Shown here one piece after another: positions 48,647-57,556 of a stretch of 64,000 bases of DNA. The notes below the pieces were generated by a model that did no database searches, was not told the DNA's origin, and saw nothing but the letters and a program-made list of their open reading frames with translations. The stretch is from Planctomycetaceae bacterium (lineage in GTDB: Bacteria; Planctomycetota; Planctomycetia; Planctomycetales; Planctomycetaceae): contig JAGQQG010000005.1 of assembly GCA_020426325.1 (NCBI GenBank), positions 51,857 to 115,856 of the forward strand, in the 5' to 3' direction. The position numbers and the translations under genes were made by a program. The stretch's first letter is position 1. Each line of letters opens with the position of its first letter.

Positions 48647-49255
48647 TCAAGCTGCGTAGCGGCCTTCGCTGTTAATGCGGGCGAACACGTCGTTCAAAAC
48701 CCAGTGGAACAGGCAGAGGTGGATGCTCTCAACCATCCCCATGTCATCCAGAGGCACGTGCAGTCCGTCTTGAGCCATCTCCTTCAGCTTGCCACCGCTA
48801 TAGCCAGTCAGGCCGAACGTCTTCAGTCCGTGGCGGTTGGCCCAGTCGACTGCATTGAGGACGTTGGGGCTATTCCCGGAACCACTAATCGCCAGAAGCA
48901 CATCACCCTTCTGACCGTAGTTCATCAGTTGCTGGACGAAGATCTGGTCGTAGGCCACGTCATTCCCGACCGCCATCAGCCAGCCTGCGTTGTCGGTCAG
49001 GCTGAGAACTTTGAGCCGTTTCTTGCTTTCGTCCTTCAGGTCCGACTCATGCAGGGTGCTTTTCCCGAGGTCTTCCGCCATGTGACTGGCCGTCGTACCC
49101 GATCCCCCGTTGCCGATGATGTACACAAAATTGCCCGTCTCCCAGGCGCTGTAGATCGCATCCGCCCAGCGTTCCATTTCCGCTCGATCGATCTGATCCA
49201 ACTCCTCATGCAACCGACTCATGTACGAATTCGTGTCCAGCGTAGCGCCTAGCAT
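48647..49255 (-). CDS. GmhA-like SIS phosphoheptose isomerase
   Basis: A 202-residue single-SIS protein resembling sedoheptulose-7-phosphate isomerase (GmhA). It shows IGNGGSGTTASHMAEDLGK and LAISGSGNSPNVLNAV, the phosphate-binding serine loops, and a C-terminal His near VESIHLCLFHWVL. ATG 49255 follows an AAGGAAAAGAG ribosome-site-like stretch and is preferred over 49297. True GmhA makes D-glycero-D-manno-heptose 7-phosphate; relatives act on other phosphosugars. It is the first gene of a two-gene operon with the ROK kinase. Confidence 0.8.
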   Translation of the reverse strand: MLGATLDTNSYMSRLHEELDQIDRAEMERWADAIYSAWETGNFVYIIGNGGSGTTASHMAEDLGKSTLHESDLKDESKKRLKVLSLTDNAGWLMAVGNDVAYDQIFVQQLMNYGQKGDVLLAISGSGNSPNVLNAVDWANRHGLKTFGLTGYSGGKLKEMAQDGLHVPLDDMGMVESIHLCLFHWVLNDVFARINSEGRYAA

Positions 49256-49396
49256 CTCTTTTCCTTTTGTGGTTTTGGTGCTGACCGAAAGCAACATCGC
49301 GCCGTCGTCAGCAAGTCTTGTGATCTCTGATTGTCGCCGATGATTCTATCACGAATCAAGCAAAGTGACACAGCACGAAGCGTGTCGTTTCGTCGT

Positions 49397-49419
49397 CCCT
49401 CTCCCTCAAGGGGAGAGGG
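49397..49419. repeat. Stem-loop between phosphoesterase and isomerase genes
   Basis: CCCTCTCCC (49397-49405) pairs with GGGAGAGGG (49411-49419) across a 5-base loop, a 9-bp perfect stem. It lies about 40 bases after the phosphoesterase stop on the minus strand and could be its terminator, though no T-run follows. Such CCCTCTCCC palindromes are common dispersed elements. Confidence 0.5.
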
Positions 49420-49460
49420 GATTCATTGACCGCTTTCTCTGGTGTCTGATTCAGCAGGCT

Positions 49461-50243
49461 TCATCTGGAGAGCCGGACCACGCTGGTCTCGAACTTGTCT
49501 CCATCGAGGCGAATGAGGCGGAAGCCGGGGGGAATTGTGTCGCAGACCAGTTCATCCTGATACGGCAGAAACTGCACGCCTGTGGACGGGGTGGTCAGGA
49601 TCTGCACGTCATCCAGAACGGTCGAAGACTCCTGATGGACGTGACCGGTGCAAATCACTCGGACCTGTTTGAAGGAACGGATCACGTCCATCAAATCAGT
49701 CGAATTGATCAATCCAATGGCGTCGAGCCAAGGCGACTGGACGAGCACCGGTGGGTGATGAACAAACACCAATGTTGGTTGAGACGCATGTGTCGACAAC
49801 TCCGCAGCCAGCCAGTCAAGTTGAGATGGATCAACGTGTCCATGAACCTCGCCATCGAGATGCGAGTCGAGGCCGATCAACCTCCAGCCGGCGGATTCCA
49901 CCGAGAACGTGATGAACTCGCCGTCGGCCGGGACAAGTTCCGGAAAAACCTTGCGGATTGACGCCCGATCATCGTGGTTGCCGGGAATCAACCGACAGCG
50001 AGGGAGCCAGTCTCCCAGCTGTTCCCGCAGAATTTCGTAAGTCACCAGTTGTTCGTCGTGGGCCAAATCCCCGGAGAGGACAACAAAATCAAACTCGTTG
50101 CCTCCCTGCAGAGATCGCTCTCTCGCGAGGTTCAGCACTTCCACGAATGTATCGCGAGTCTTCACCCCCTTCAGGACCGCATCCGGGTCAGCCATCAAAT
50201 GCAGATCGCTGAGTTGCAGAATCACGGAGGATGTCGACTTCAT
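49461..50243 (-). CDS. Metallophosphoesterase (CpdA-like)
   Basis: A 260-residue calcineurin-like phosphoesterase with metal-site motifs LQLSDLHLM, VVLSGDLAHD, IPGNHDD and CTGHVHQE. It resembles class III cyclic-nucleotide phosphodiesterases (CpdA), although many such proteins have other substrates. It follows the beta-RFAP synthase gene by 31 bases, so it is probably the third gene of the DUF447 operon. A phosphoesterase step in methanopterin assembly is possible but unproven. Confidence 0.8.
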   Translation of the reverse strand: MKSTSSVILQLSDLHLMADPDAVLKGVKTRDTFVEVLNLARERSLQGGNEFDFVVLSGDLAHDEQLVTYEILREQLGDWLPRCRLIPGNHDDRASIRKVFPELVPADGEFITFSVESAGWRLIGLDSHLDGEVHGHVDPSQLDWLAAELSTHASQPTLVFVHHPPVLVQSPWLDAIGLINSTDLMDVIRSFKQVRVICTGHVHQESSTVLDDVQILTTPSTGVQFLPYQDELVCDTIPPGFRLIRLDGDKFETSVVRLSR

Positions 50244-50274
50244 TCCCTACTAACCTTTCAAACACGGTTCCGGG

Positions 50275-51261
50275 TCAGTGACTGCCACTGACTTCGACCG
50301 TGACTCCCTGATTGCGTGGGGCGACGACCTCGACGCTGAGCCCTTCCGTAGCATCTGTTTTCACCGTCCGGATGTGCGATGCGAGGGAATTGGCTTGCCC
50401 CTCATTTTCGGCGAAGACGAATACCGTTGGGCCCCAGGAGGTTTGTCCGACTCCGATCACGCCCATTTGCCGAATGTTGTCGACGAGTCTGTCGGTCTCC
50501 GGGCTTCCAAAGGTGCCTCCCTGGATGCGGCTGAAGAACTCGCCGACACGTGAACCATACTCGAAGACCGCCTGGCTGAATCCGTCGAAGTCCCGTGCAG
50601 TCACCGCAGGGAGAAGTTCGGTCAGCACAAGCCGACTGAGTTCGTTCGTCAGCGACAATGGCATCGAACCAAGTTGGGCGAACGCCTGCTCTTCCTCGGC
50701 TCCCGAAAGACCATCGGGAGAGACCGGTGGCGTGATCAACAACACTCTCCACTCGTCCGGAACCGCGAGTCGGCAGGCCAGAGCGCCGATGTCGTCAATC
50801 TCTCGCTGCCCTGCATCGACGATCAATCCGCCAAACTCAAAACCGTAGAGTCCGACTGCTGATCGGAGTCCTCGCCCGACGCGTCGTGCCAGCGTCGCGA
50901 CAGGCACATCAGTCTCACCTGCCAACTCCGCCAGCCCGCGTGCAACGGCCAATCCTAACTGAGTTCCTGAGCCAAATCCCGCGTGTGAAGGGACGACCCT
51001 CTCGACGTGAATCCGACATCCCATGTCGTCTAAAGGCAGCTGACTCTCTCGAATCCGCGAAACGAACTGTTTCACACGACGCGATCCCTCTGGATCGCCT
51101 GTGACCTGAACCGTGTCGTTGGCGGAGAGAGTGAGCCGAACTCCCGGCGAATCCACCATCAGGCCGACACCACCAAAGTGACGTCCATTGGCAGGTCGAT
51201 ACGACAGCGGGCCGAAGTGGACACGGGCACCGGTGGTGATGGTAACGTGACGAGACATCAT
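50275..51261 (-). CDS. Beta-ribofuranosylaminobenzene 5'-phosphate synthase-like
   Basis: A 328-residue GHMP-kinase-fold protein starting with ARVHFGPLSYRPANGRHFGGVG and containing PSHAGFGSGTQLGLAVARGL. These are hallmarks of beta-RFAP synthase, which condenses p-aminobenzoate with PRPP in tetrahydromethanopterin synthesis. Planctomycetes are among the few bacteria with H4MPT-linked formaldehyde oxidation, and DUF447 beside it is a recurrent H4MPT cluster member, which supports the call. The gene starts 9 bases after the DUF447 stop. Confidence 0.85.
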   Translation of the reverse strand: MMSRHVTITTGARVHFGPLSYRPANGRHFGGVGLMVDSPGVRLTLSANDTVQVTGDPEGSRRVKQFVSRIRESQLPLDDMGCRIHVERVVPSHAGFGSGTQLGLAVARGLAELAGETDVPVATLARRVGRGLRSAVGLYGFEFGGLIVDAGQREIDDIGALACRLAVPDEWRVLLITPPVSPDGLSGAEEEQAFAQLGSMPLSLTNELSRLVLTELLPAVTARDFDGFSQAVFEYGSRVGEFFSRIQGGTFGSPETDRLVDNIRQMGVIGVGQTSWGPTVFVFAENEGQANSLASHIRTVKTDATEGLSVEVVAPRNQGVTVEVSGSH

Positions 51262-51270
51262 GGTGTGATG

Positions 51271-51840
51271 TTACCGATCAACCGTCCGCTCAGCCACGTA
51301 CTCGCTCAGCAAAGCGAAGGCTTCACGTTCTTGAGGGCCGGCCGTTTTTTCGATCGGAACCGACAGCCGCTCAAACTCTGCCCGGATCTCGTCTGCTGGA
51401 ATGAGATGCACACGTGTCGCGAGAATGGCCGCTTCGATCACCGCATGCTTGGCACGATTGAAGCCGAAGAAGTCTCGCAGCCGTCCCGCATGAACAACTT
51501 TGCATTCGATCCGGGTTCGCTCCTCATGATCGTCCAATGACGTCACCTTGAACTCATACCAGCGACAGGCGGTTTTGAGCACAACCCCATTGATTCTCTC
51601 AGCCGGTTGCGTCTCCGGAACGTCATTGAGTTTGCCAATGGCTGCACGTGCCAGCAGGAGGACATCGTCCGTGACGTGCAGGACACCGACGTTTGTTTGC
51701 TTGAGATTTTGATAAGTCGTCGACGTCTGAAAGGGGCGCAACACGAACGTCTGCATGGTCACATCCACGATCGGCCCCATCGGCGCCACGTTGATGATGC
51801 CTTCCGTGTTTTGTGTGGTGACGATGCCTTCGAGAATCAT
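51271..51840 (-). CDS. DUF447 family protein (H4MPT-linked)
   Basis: A 189-residue protein beginning MILEGIVTTQNTEGIINVAPMGP and containing FQTSTTYQNLKQTNVGVLHV, the DUF447 (PF04289) flavin-reductase-like fold. Members occur in archaea and in bacteria with H4MPT-dependent C1 metabolism, so a role in cofactor biosynthesis is inferred. ATG 51840 is chosen over the TTG at 51852. It is probably the first gene of an operon with beta-RFAP synthase and the phosphoesterase. Confidence 0.85.
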   Translation of the reverse strand: MILEGIVTTQNTEGIINVAPMGPIVDVTMQTFVLRPFQTSTTYQNLKQTNVGVLHVTDDVLLLARAAIGKLNDVPETQPAERINGVVLKTACRWYEFKVTSLDDHEERTRIECKVVHAGRLRDFFGFNRAKHAVIEAAILATRVHLIPADEIRAEFERLSVPIEKTAGPQEREAFALLSEYVAERTVDR

Positions 51841-51871
51841 GGAAAGTGACAATCATTGGGAGATGGAATTC

Positions 51872-51970
51872 ACGCAAAGTCGCGGAGGCGCCAAGATACA
51901 CAGAGGAACATGAAGGTTATCTCCCCGTGTGCGGAGTTGTGTGCGTCTTTGCGCTTTGGCGGCATTGCGT
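51872..51970. repeat. Imperfect 31-bp inverted repeat (ACGCAAAG type)
   Basis: Segments 51872-51902 and 51940-51970 are inverse complements at 23 of 31 positions. Both carry ACGCAAAG/CTTTGCG-like motifs, as in a widely dispersed bacterial repeat. The element fills most of the gap between lactate permease and the DUF447 gene and could form a long hairpin ending the permease transcript. Confidence 0.55.
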
Positions 51971-52009
51971 CAAAAGACATACCAGGATTTGAGGATGCTC
52001 CTGATGTTG

Positions 52010-53806
52010 TCATGTCTTACCTTGAGCGACCGATCGAACAGCGAACGTCAACAATGTGAGCAGGACCACTGCGGCACCGATCGAACCGGCGTTGAGCCAG
52101 CCGGACTGCGAGTGCCACAGGATCGCGTATCCCAGACAGCCCGGGAGGAGTGCGTAGTACACAAACACGGGCAGCGTCTTGCGGATGACGGCTCCCTCCT
52201 GCCCCACGAGACCTACGACGGCTGACGCGGCCACGACGTTGTGGACGCAGATGGTGTTCCCCGCTGCCCCTCCGACGGCCTGGAGGGCAACGACCCAGCC
52301 GGGATCGACCCCGATGCGTTCCCCGACAGAGAATTGAAACAGAGAGAAGGTCATGTTGCTGACCGTGTTGCTCCCCGCCACAAAGGCTCCGAGTCCCCCG
52401 ATGAATGTCGCGAAGAAGGGCCAAGCAGGTCCAACGGCGGAGGCGACCGCATCAGCGAGCACGAACGGCATCTTTTCATAACCTGCCGCTCCGCCTGAGG
52501 AGTTGATGAAGACCTGAGCCATCGGCACCGTGAAGATCAGCGCGACTGAAGCACGGATCATGGTGCGAGCGGAATCCGTCCAGGCGCGCGAGAATGAGTC
52601 GAAGCGCATGCCGTGCAGAACAAATGTCAGCAGGGCAGCCACAATGAAGATTGAGCCGGGCACATACAACGGTTGCTCGGGACTGCTGAGATCGGTTCCC
52701 AACAGGTTGTTGAGAGGGATTGTCACCGCTGGCGCGCGCAGCAGGGCCTTGATTCCGAGAGAGTCGACCCGAGTGAGCACGAGCAGAGCAGCCACAATCA
52801 CATACGGACTCCAGGCACGGAACAGACTCATGTGATTCGTCGACTCGGAATCCAGAGTGATCTCAACCACTCCCGTCCACTCGCGATTCCAGCTGACTTG
52901 TGGTGCAAAATCCCATGTGTCATTGCGTGAAGGGACAAGCCAGCCGGCTTTCGCGACTGGAACAACGATTGCCAGTCCGATCAAGCCTCCGAGGATCGAG
53001 GGGAACTCGGGACCGAGCGTCCATGCGAGAAGCACGTAGGGGAATGTCATGGCACAAGCTGCGAACAGGGCAAACCGCCAGACTCGCAATCCGTCCGCAA
53101 ATGACTTGTTCGGCCCGAAGAACCGTGTCATCAGACTCACGACGAAGAGTGGAATCAATGTCCCCGTGACGGCGTGTAAGAGTGCGACCCGCAGGCCGAG
53201 CATCTTGAGGAAGACAGGGGCGAGCGTCCCTTCGGGCGTTATCATGCCAAGCGAGGCCGCGTACTCCAGGACCGCAGCATCACCCGTCAGGCCGTCTCTC
53301 ACCCCAACGAGGATGGGCGTTCCCAGTGCACCGAAGGAGACGGGCGTGCTCTGGATGATCATCCCCGCGACGACCGCTGCCATTGCCGGGAATCCGAGAC
53401 CGACCAACAAAGGCACCGCGACGGCTGCTGGTGTGCCGAACCCGGCAGAGCCTTCAATGAACGATCCGAACAGCCAGGCGATGATGATCACCTGCACGCG
53501 TCGGTCGGGGGAAACGTCGGTGAAACCCTGCCGAATGACACGGAGTGCGCCGCTCTCTTTGAGTGTGTTTAAGAGAAGAATCGCCCCGAAGATGATGTAC
53601 AGCAGCCGGACCGCCACGATCAGTCCCTTGAGTGACGCCGCTGCGACTTGCACAGCGGGGATCTGCCAGACGAAGAGCGCCAGCGCGGCCGCAGTCAGAT
53701 AGGACAACGGCATGGCGCGACTCGCCGGCCAGCGCAGGCCGACCAGAAACACGGCCACTACAACGATCGGCAACGTCGCCAGGAGCGCAAGGACGATGGG
53801 AGTCAT
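52010..53806 (-). CDS. L-lactate permease family transporter
   Basis: A 598-residue LctP-family membrane protein with over twelve hydrophobic helices. Conserved blocks include [33 protein letters not shown] and [20 protein letters not shown]. The family cotransports lactate or glycolate with protons. ATG 53806 is chosen over an upstream ATG at 53830. It is downstream of 5-formyl-THF cyclo-ligase, with a palindromic repeat in the 41-base gap. No lactate dehydrogenase is adjacent, so glycolate is also possible. Confidence 0.88.
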   Translation of the reverse strand: MTPIVLALLATLPIVVVAVFLVGLRWPASRAMPLSYLTAAALALFVWQIPAVQVAAASLKGLIVAVRLLYIIFGAILLLNTLKESGALRVIRQGFTDVSPDRRVQVIIIAWLFGSFIEGSAGFGTPAAVAVPLLVGLGFPAMAAVVAGMIIQSTPVSFGALGTPILVGVRDGLTGDAAVLEYAASLGMITPEGTLAPVFLKMLGLRVALLHAVTGTLIPLFVVSLMTRFFGPNKSFADGLRVWRFALFAACAMTFPYVLLAWTLGPEFPSILGGLIGLAIVVPVAKAGWLVPSRNDTWDFAPQVSWNREWTGVVEITLDSESTNHMSLFRAWSPYVIVAALLVLTRVDSLGIKALLRAPAVTIPLNNLLGTDLSSPEQPLYVPGSIFIVAALLTFVLHGMRFDSFSRAWTDSARTMIRASVALIFTVPMAQVFINSSGGAAGYEKMPFVLADAVASAVGPAWPFFATFIGGLGAFVAGSNTVSNMTFSLFQFSVGERIGVDPGWVVALQAVGGAAGNTICVHNVVAASAVVGLVGQEGAVIRKTLPVFVYYALLPGCLGYAILWHSQSGWLNAGSIGAAVVLLTLLTFAVRSVAQGKT

Positions 53807-53829
53807 GCGGCCATCGTAACGTTTTGTCA

Positions 53830-53851
53830 CACATTTGAAATGTGTGGCTAA
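53830..53851 (+). repeat. Palindromic repeat over the cyclo-ligase stop
   Basis: Copy of the 22-base element at 20540-20561 (19 of 22 matches). Its core is a 19-base palindrome, 53828-53846. The stop codon of the cyclo-ligase gene (53848-53850) lies in its GGCTAA end, so the repeat defines the end of that protein. Confidence 0.55.
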
Positions 53852-54447
53852 GAGGTCTTACGGCCGATGCCTTCGTAGACGGCTGCCTCTGTGACGACCT
53901 TGTCCATGAAGACATCATGCGACTGCATGGGAATCTCGTCGAACATTTGACACTCAAACGCCAGCGCGACGAGAGGCGTGTCCGGGCGGGCGTGTTCGAG
54001 GAGTTTGTCATAATACCCCTTGCCATGCCCTGTCCGTCCGCCTCGACGGTCGAACCCGACCCCCGGCACCATAATGAGGTCAAGCTCCTCGGGTGCGACA
54101 TGCTTGGCGGGATCAGCTTTGAGTTCGGGCTTGGGTTCGAGGATGCGGTACATCCCGATTTCGAGTTCGTCCATCGATTCCAGATGGAACAGTTCCAATT
54201 CGCCGTCGTCGTTGCACCAGGGGATGATGATTCGCTTGCCACTCTCCAGAGCTGCCGGCAGATCGTGTCTCGTCCGCACCTCCGCCCGGACGTCAACGTA
54301 ATACATCACAGTCGAGGCTGACTGATACTCCGGCAACGCGACGAAACGGGCGACAATCTCCCGGCTGATCTCGTCCTTGTTCTCCTGTGCACGGCGGGCG
54401 GCGTGGGCCGTCTCGCGGATCTGCTGCTTTCGATCAGCGTCGCTCAT
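53848..54447 (-). CDS. 5-formyltetrahydrofolate cyclo-ligase
   Basis: A 199-residue member of the 5-FCL family, converting 5-formyl-THF to 5,10-methenyl-THF with ATP. Motifs include the substrate region [14 protein letters not shown] and the C-terminal [23 protein letters not shown] phosphate site (split here as [11 protein letters not shown] and GHGKGYYDK). ATG 54447 (MSDADRK) is preferred. It is divergent from the zinc-ribbon protein gene and fits a C1-metabolism neighbourhood. Confidence 0.88.
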   Translation of the reverse strand: MSDADRKQQIRETAHAARRAQENKDEISREIVARFVALPEYQSASTVMYYVDVRAEVRTRHDLPAALESGKRIIIPWCNDDGELELFHLESMDELEIGMYRILEPKPELKADPAKHVAPEELDLIMVPGVGFDRRGGRTGHGKGYYDKLLEHARPDTPLVALAFECQMFDEIPMQSHDVFMDKVVTEAAVYEGIGRKTS

Positions 54448-54603
54448 GACATCCTGCTCACACATAAAAATGACAGTCTCTTTTCAGGGGTTGATGGCTC
54501 GTTTACATTCATTTCGTTGACGACGGTGCTGATTCCTGGGGAATACGACTACAATTATCCCAAGGATGTGGTTGGCAATCATTACGACTCGAGGAGCCCA
54601 ACG

Positions 54604-56043
54604 ATGGCTGGATTTGCGAACAAGTGTCCCAAATGCCGCACGGCCATCAAGATTCGCAGTGCGGAGATGGACGGCAAAAAAGCCCGTTGTCCGAAATGCT
54701 CGACCGTGTTTCGTATCAAAGCTCCTCCGCGAGCGAAAGCCACAGCCTCACCGAAACCGGATTCTGAGGAGTTCTCATTCTTCGGACGTCTGACCGATGA
54801 GGATCTCGCTGAACGGCAATCGACAGGTGAAAGTTCTGACGAATTGGGTGAATTCGAAGGCGATGACGAGCTTGAAGCCTCTGACAGCAAGTCCCGCAAA
54901 CGCTCCAAAGCGAAAGAAGACCGAGAACCAGAAAAGAAAATGAACACCGACCTGCTGGTCGGGGGACTGGTCATCGGAATCGGAATGGTCGTGTTCGCCA
55001 TCTTGGGTTTGATCGGCTGGCAGTATGCTCCGGAGATTATCGCCAGCGGGACTTCCTCTCTTGCATGGATGCCCAACGACACAGAAACCATCTGGGAAGT
55101 GCGTCCCGAACCATTGTGGACTTCTCGGGCCATGGAAGGCCTCACCAAGACCAGAGGCGGAGCAGCACTCAAGAAGACTCTGGATGCGTTGTTGAATCCG
55201 ATCAAATTCGCTGACATCGACCACGTCGTGATCGGAATCCCGCCGAGCAGCAGCGAACACCCGGAACCGGTGATTGTTCTGTACGCCATGACCAATTTCG
55301 ATGTCACGTCCATCAAAGCTGCAAGACCCAGCTTCGTCGAAACGACACATAACAACGAGACATACTATCTCGATGCGGCCCAAAGCCGGGCGGCTTATTT
55401 CCCCGATTCTGCAGTGCTGGTTTACGCGACCGAAGCACACATCCAGTCAATGATCGAATCGGGTGGCGTGAGCGCAGCAGCCAGCAACTTTTCTCTCCCG
55501 AGCCTCAAGTCCGCCTTATATGCGACGAAAGCCCCGGACGGTTTTGGGCATCCGGTCATCGACTATCTGACCGGGCACCCATTGAATTCGAGACCCGATT
55601 CACGGGGACTCTCAGCGATGGTGGTGAATGTTGACGCCGGATTTGATTTCTTCGTCGATGTGGAAATGAGTTATGAAAACTCCGAACGTGCCACAGAGGT
55701 CGCAGAGCAAATGAATACGGATGTGCAAGACCTCATCGCTCAAATGGACACAGAACGAGAGGAACGCCTGTTGAACGATTACCCCTTCAAGATGGACGCC
55801 GGTGGTTCCCGGCGATTCTTCACACGTCAGCAGGATGCATTGAAGTCATTCGAGGCCTCTTCGTCGGGTTCAGAAGTGTATGCCGATTTTACAGCGTCGA
55901 ACTTCTTCCCGGAATTTGCATTCACCGACTTGGAAGCGTATGAGTTCCAGGATGTCATCGGTTTTGACCTGGGTGCTGAGAATCCATTTGACAAACTCGA
56001 CGCCGCAGCCCCAGCGAATCCGGTCGAAGGTGTTGTCCCTTGA
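54604..56043 (+). CDS. MJ0042 zinc-ribbon single-pass membrane protein
   Basis: A 479-residue protein. It begins with an MJ0042-type zinc ribbon (CPKCRTAIKIRS, then CPKCSTVFRIK). An acidic/basic low-complexity region follows, then one transmembrane helix (LVGGLVIGIGMVVFAILGLI), then an extracytoplasmic domain of ~280 residues without a recognised family. This architecture is common in planctomycetes. ATG 54604 is chosen because the ribbon begins right after; the frame runs further upstream but over the divergent cyclo-ligase gene. A bidirectional terminator follows its stop. Confidence 0.75.
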   Translation: MAGFANKCPKCRTAIKIRSAEMDGKKARCPKCSTVFRIKAPPRAKATASPKPDSEEFSFFGRLTDEDLAERQSTGESSDELGEFEGDDELEASDSKSRKRSKAKEDREPEKKMNTDLLVGGLVIGIGMVVFAILGLIGWQYAPEIIASGTSSLAWMPNDTETIWEVRPEPLWTSRAMEGLTKTRGGAALKKTLDALLNPIKFADIDHVVIGIPPSSSEHPEPVIVLYAMTNFDVTSIKAARPSFVETTHNNETYYLDAAQSRAAYFPDSAVLVYATEAHIQSMIESGGVSAAASNFSLPSLKSALYATKAPDGFGHPVIDYLTGHPLNSRPDSRGLSAMVVNVDAGFDFFVDVEMSYENSERATEVAEQMNTDVQDLIAQMDTEREERLLNDYPFKMDAGGSRRFFTRQQDALKSFEASSSGSEVYADFTASNFFPEFAFTDLEAYEFQDVIGFDLGAENPFDKLDAAAPANPVEGVVP

Positions 56044-56125
56044 ACGATTGCCTGCGAATGTTTCGTGCCATTACGCCAATTCGCGATCACTGAAGCAATC
56101 GTTCGTCCTGCCTGCAATGAACAAA

Positions 56126-56161
56126 AAACGGGACCGGCTCGTCCTGAGCACGGTCCCGTTT
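56126..56161. terminator. Bidirectional terminator between convergent genes
   Basis: AAACGGGACCG (56126-56136) pairs exactly with CGGTCCCGTTT (56151-56161), giving an 11-bp GC-rich stem with a 14-base loop, A-rich on one side and T-rich on the other. It lies 83 bases after the zinc-ribbon gene and 60 bases from the end of the convergent YTV gene, so it can end both. Confidence 0.75.
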
Positions 56162-56221
56162 CGGGTAGTCGGGTTGTTGAGGTGACTGACTTCCCCTCAA
56201 TCTTCGCTCAAACAACCAATC

Positions 56222-57556
56222 TCAGTTGCAGCACGGGTTGCAGCAAGGATCACAGCAAGGAACCTGGCGGCAGACCACTTTCGGCACGCAACGGGTCTTC
56301 TTGACGGTCACGCAGCGCGGCACACACTTGGTCTTGGTGACGTAGTGGGTGTAGCACTCCTGACGCGGCACACAGTACGGAACCTTACGAGTGCGGCATT
56401 CCTTGACATAGCTGCATGTCGTGTAAGGAATCTGCTTCGTACGGGTCTCGCAGGTGTAATTGCAGACCGTGTAAGGAATCTTTTTGGTGATGCACTCACA
56501 CGTCCAGCTGCAGGTCGTGTACGGCACCTTCTTGGTGCAGCACTCGCGAACCATCGTGCAGGTGCGGTAAGGAACCTTGCGGTGCTTGGTCTCACACGTC
56601 CAGCTGCAGGTCGTGTAAGGAATCTGCTTCGTCACGGTGTAAGGAACCTGACGGCAGACCGTGTACGGCACCTGCTTGGTGCAGCACTCCGGAACCATAC
56701 GGGTGCAGGTGACTTCCTTCTTGACACACTTCGGGCAGCAGACCTTGCAGCAGACTGTCTGCGGACAACCCTGGCAGCGAACCTTATGGCAGCGACCCGG
56801 GATGTACTCACAGCAGCAGGTGTTGCGGTTATAACGATAACGGCCAGGACCCTGGACGTGCTTGATCACAACCGGACCGGGAACGGTTCGCGTCACCGTC
56901 TTGTACTCATTGACGATTTCGTCAACATAGTGAGTCTCGGTCACCGGCTTGCAGACCGTGTAATTGACCGTGCGGTAGCAGGTCTGGGTCTCAGTCTTGT
57001 ACTGTGTGCAGCAGACTTGCTTGTAGCAGGTGTTGTAGACCGGCTTGCGGACGGTGTAGCACACGTCACGGTAGCAGGTGTTGTAGACCGGCTTGCAGAC
57101 GGTGTAGCACACGTCACGGTAGCAGGTGTTGTAGACCGGCTTACGGACGTTGCAGGTGACCGTGCGGTAGCAGGTCTGGTAATGCGGAACGCGAACCTGA
57201 TAGCAGCACTGCTTGTAGCAGGTGTTGTAGACAGGCTTGCAGACCGTGTAAGGGACGTCCTTGTAGCAGGTGTCGTAGACCGTGCGCTGGCAGGTGACGG
57301 GCACCTTCTCAACGCAGTGATCGTAGACGGTCATGGTGTCGCAGTATTCTTCCTGGCACCAGACAACATCTTTGACGGTTTTGTAAGACGTGCAGCATGC
57401 TTTCGCATTGCAGTAATCGCCGCACGGGGCGCAGGCTGGTGTCGGACAACAGCGGTAGCGGCGAGCGCCGCACATTCCCGCATCTGATTCGTTCGTTCCA
57501 AACCCGGCGACAACCAGCAGTGCCGCCAGGGCGGAGCCCCACATCTTGTGTTTCAT
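56222..57556 (-). CDS. Secreted Cys-rich YTV-repeat protein
   Basis: A 444-residue exported protein. After a signal peptide (MKHKMWGSALAALLVVAGFG) nearly all of it is Cys/Tyr/Thr/Val-rich repeats, e.g. CYRDVCYTVCKPVYNT (16-residue unit, 48-base DNA repeats near 57047-57150) and VPYTTCSWTCE-type units. This is the YTV repeat family of planctomycetes, linked to the proteinaceous cell envelope. The dozens of Cys may form disulfide cross-links. The strongly biased composition creates long open frames on the opposite strand that are not genes. The stop is followed by the shared terminator. Confidence 0.85.
   Translation of the reverse strand: MKHKMWGSALAALLVVAGFGTNESDAGMCGARRYRCCPTPACAPCGDYCNAKACCTSYKTVKDVVWCQEEYCDTMTVYDHCVEKVPVTCQRTVYDTCYKDVPYTVCKPVYNTCYKQCCYQVRVPHYQTCYRTVTCNVRKPVYNTCYRDVCYTVCKPVYNTCYRDVCYTVRKPVYNTCYKQVCCTQYKTETQTCYRTVNYTVCKPVTETHYVDEIVNEYKTVTRTVPGPVVIKHVQGPGRYRYNRNTCCCEYIPGRCHKVRCQGCPQTVCCKVCCPKCVKKEVTCTRMVPECCTKQVPYTVCRQVPYTVTKQIPYTTCSWTCETKHRKVPYRTCTMVRECCTKKVPYTTCSWTCECITKKIPYTVCNYTCETRTKQIPYTTCSYVKECRTRKVPYCVPRQECYTHYVTKTKCVPRCVTVKKTRCVPKVVCRQVPCCDPCCNPCCN

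Noticed and set aside
56345..57487. Long plus-strand open frame opposite the YTV gene (380 codons)
   Set aside because: It mirrors the repetitive Cys-codon-rich gene on the minus strand, is Ala/Val/Leu-rich with repeats of the same period, and lacks a ribosome site or family.
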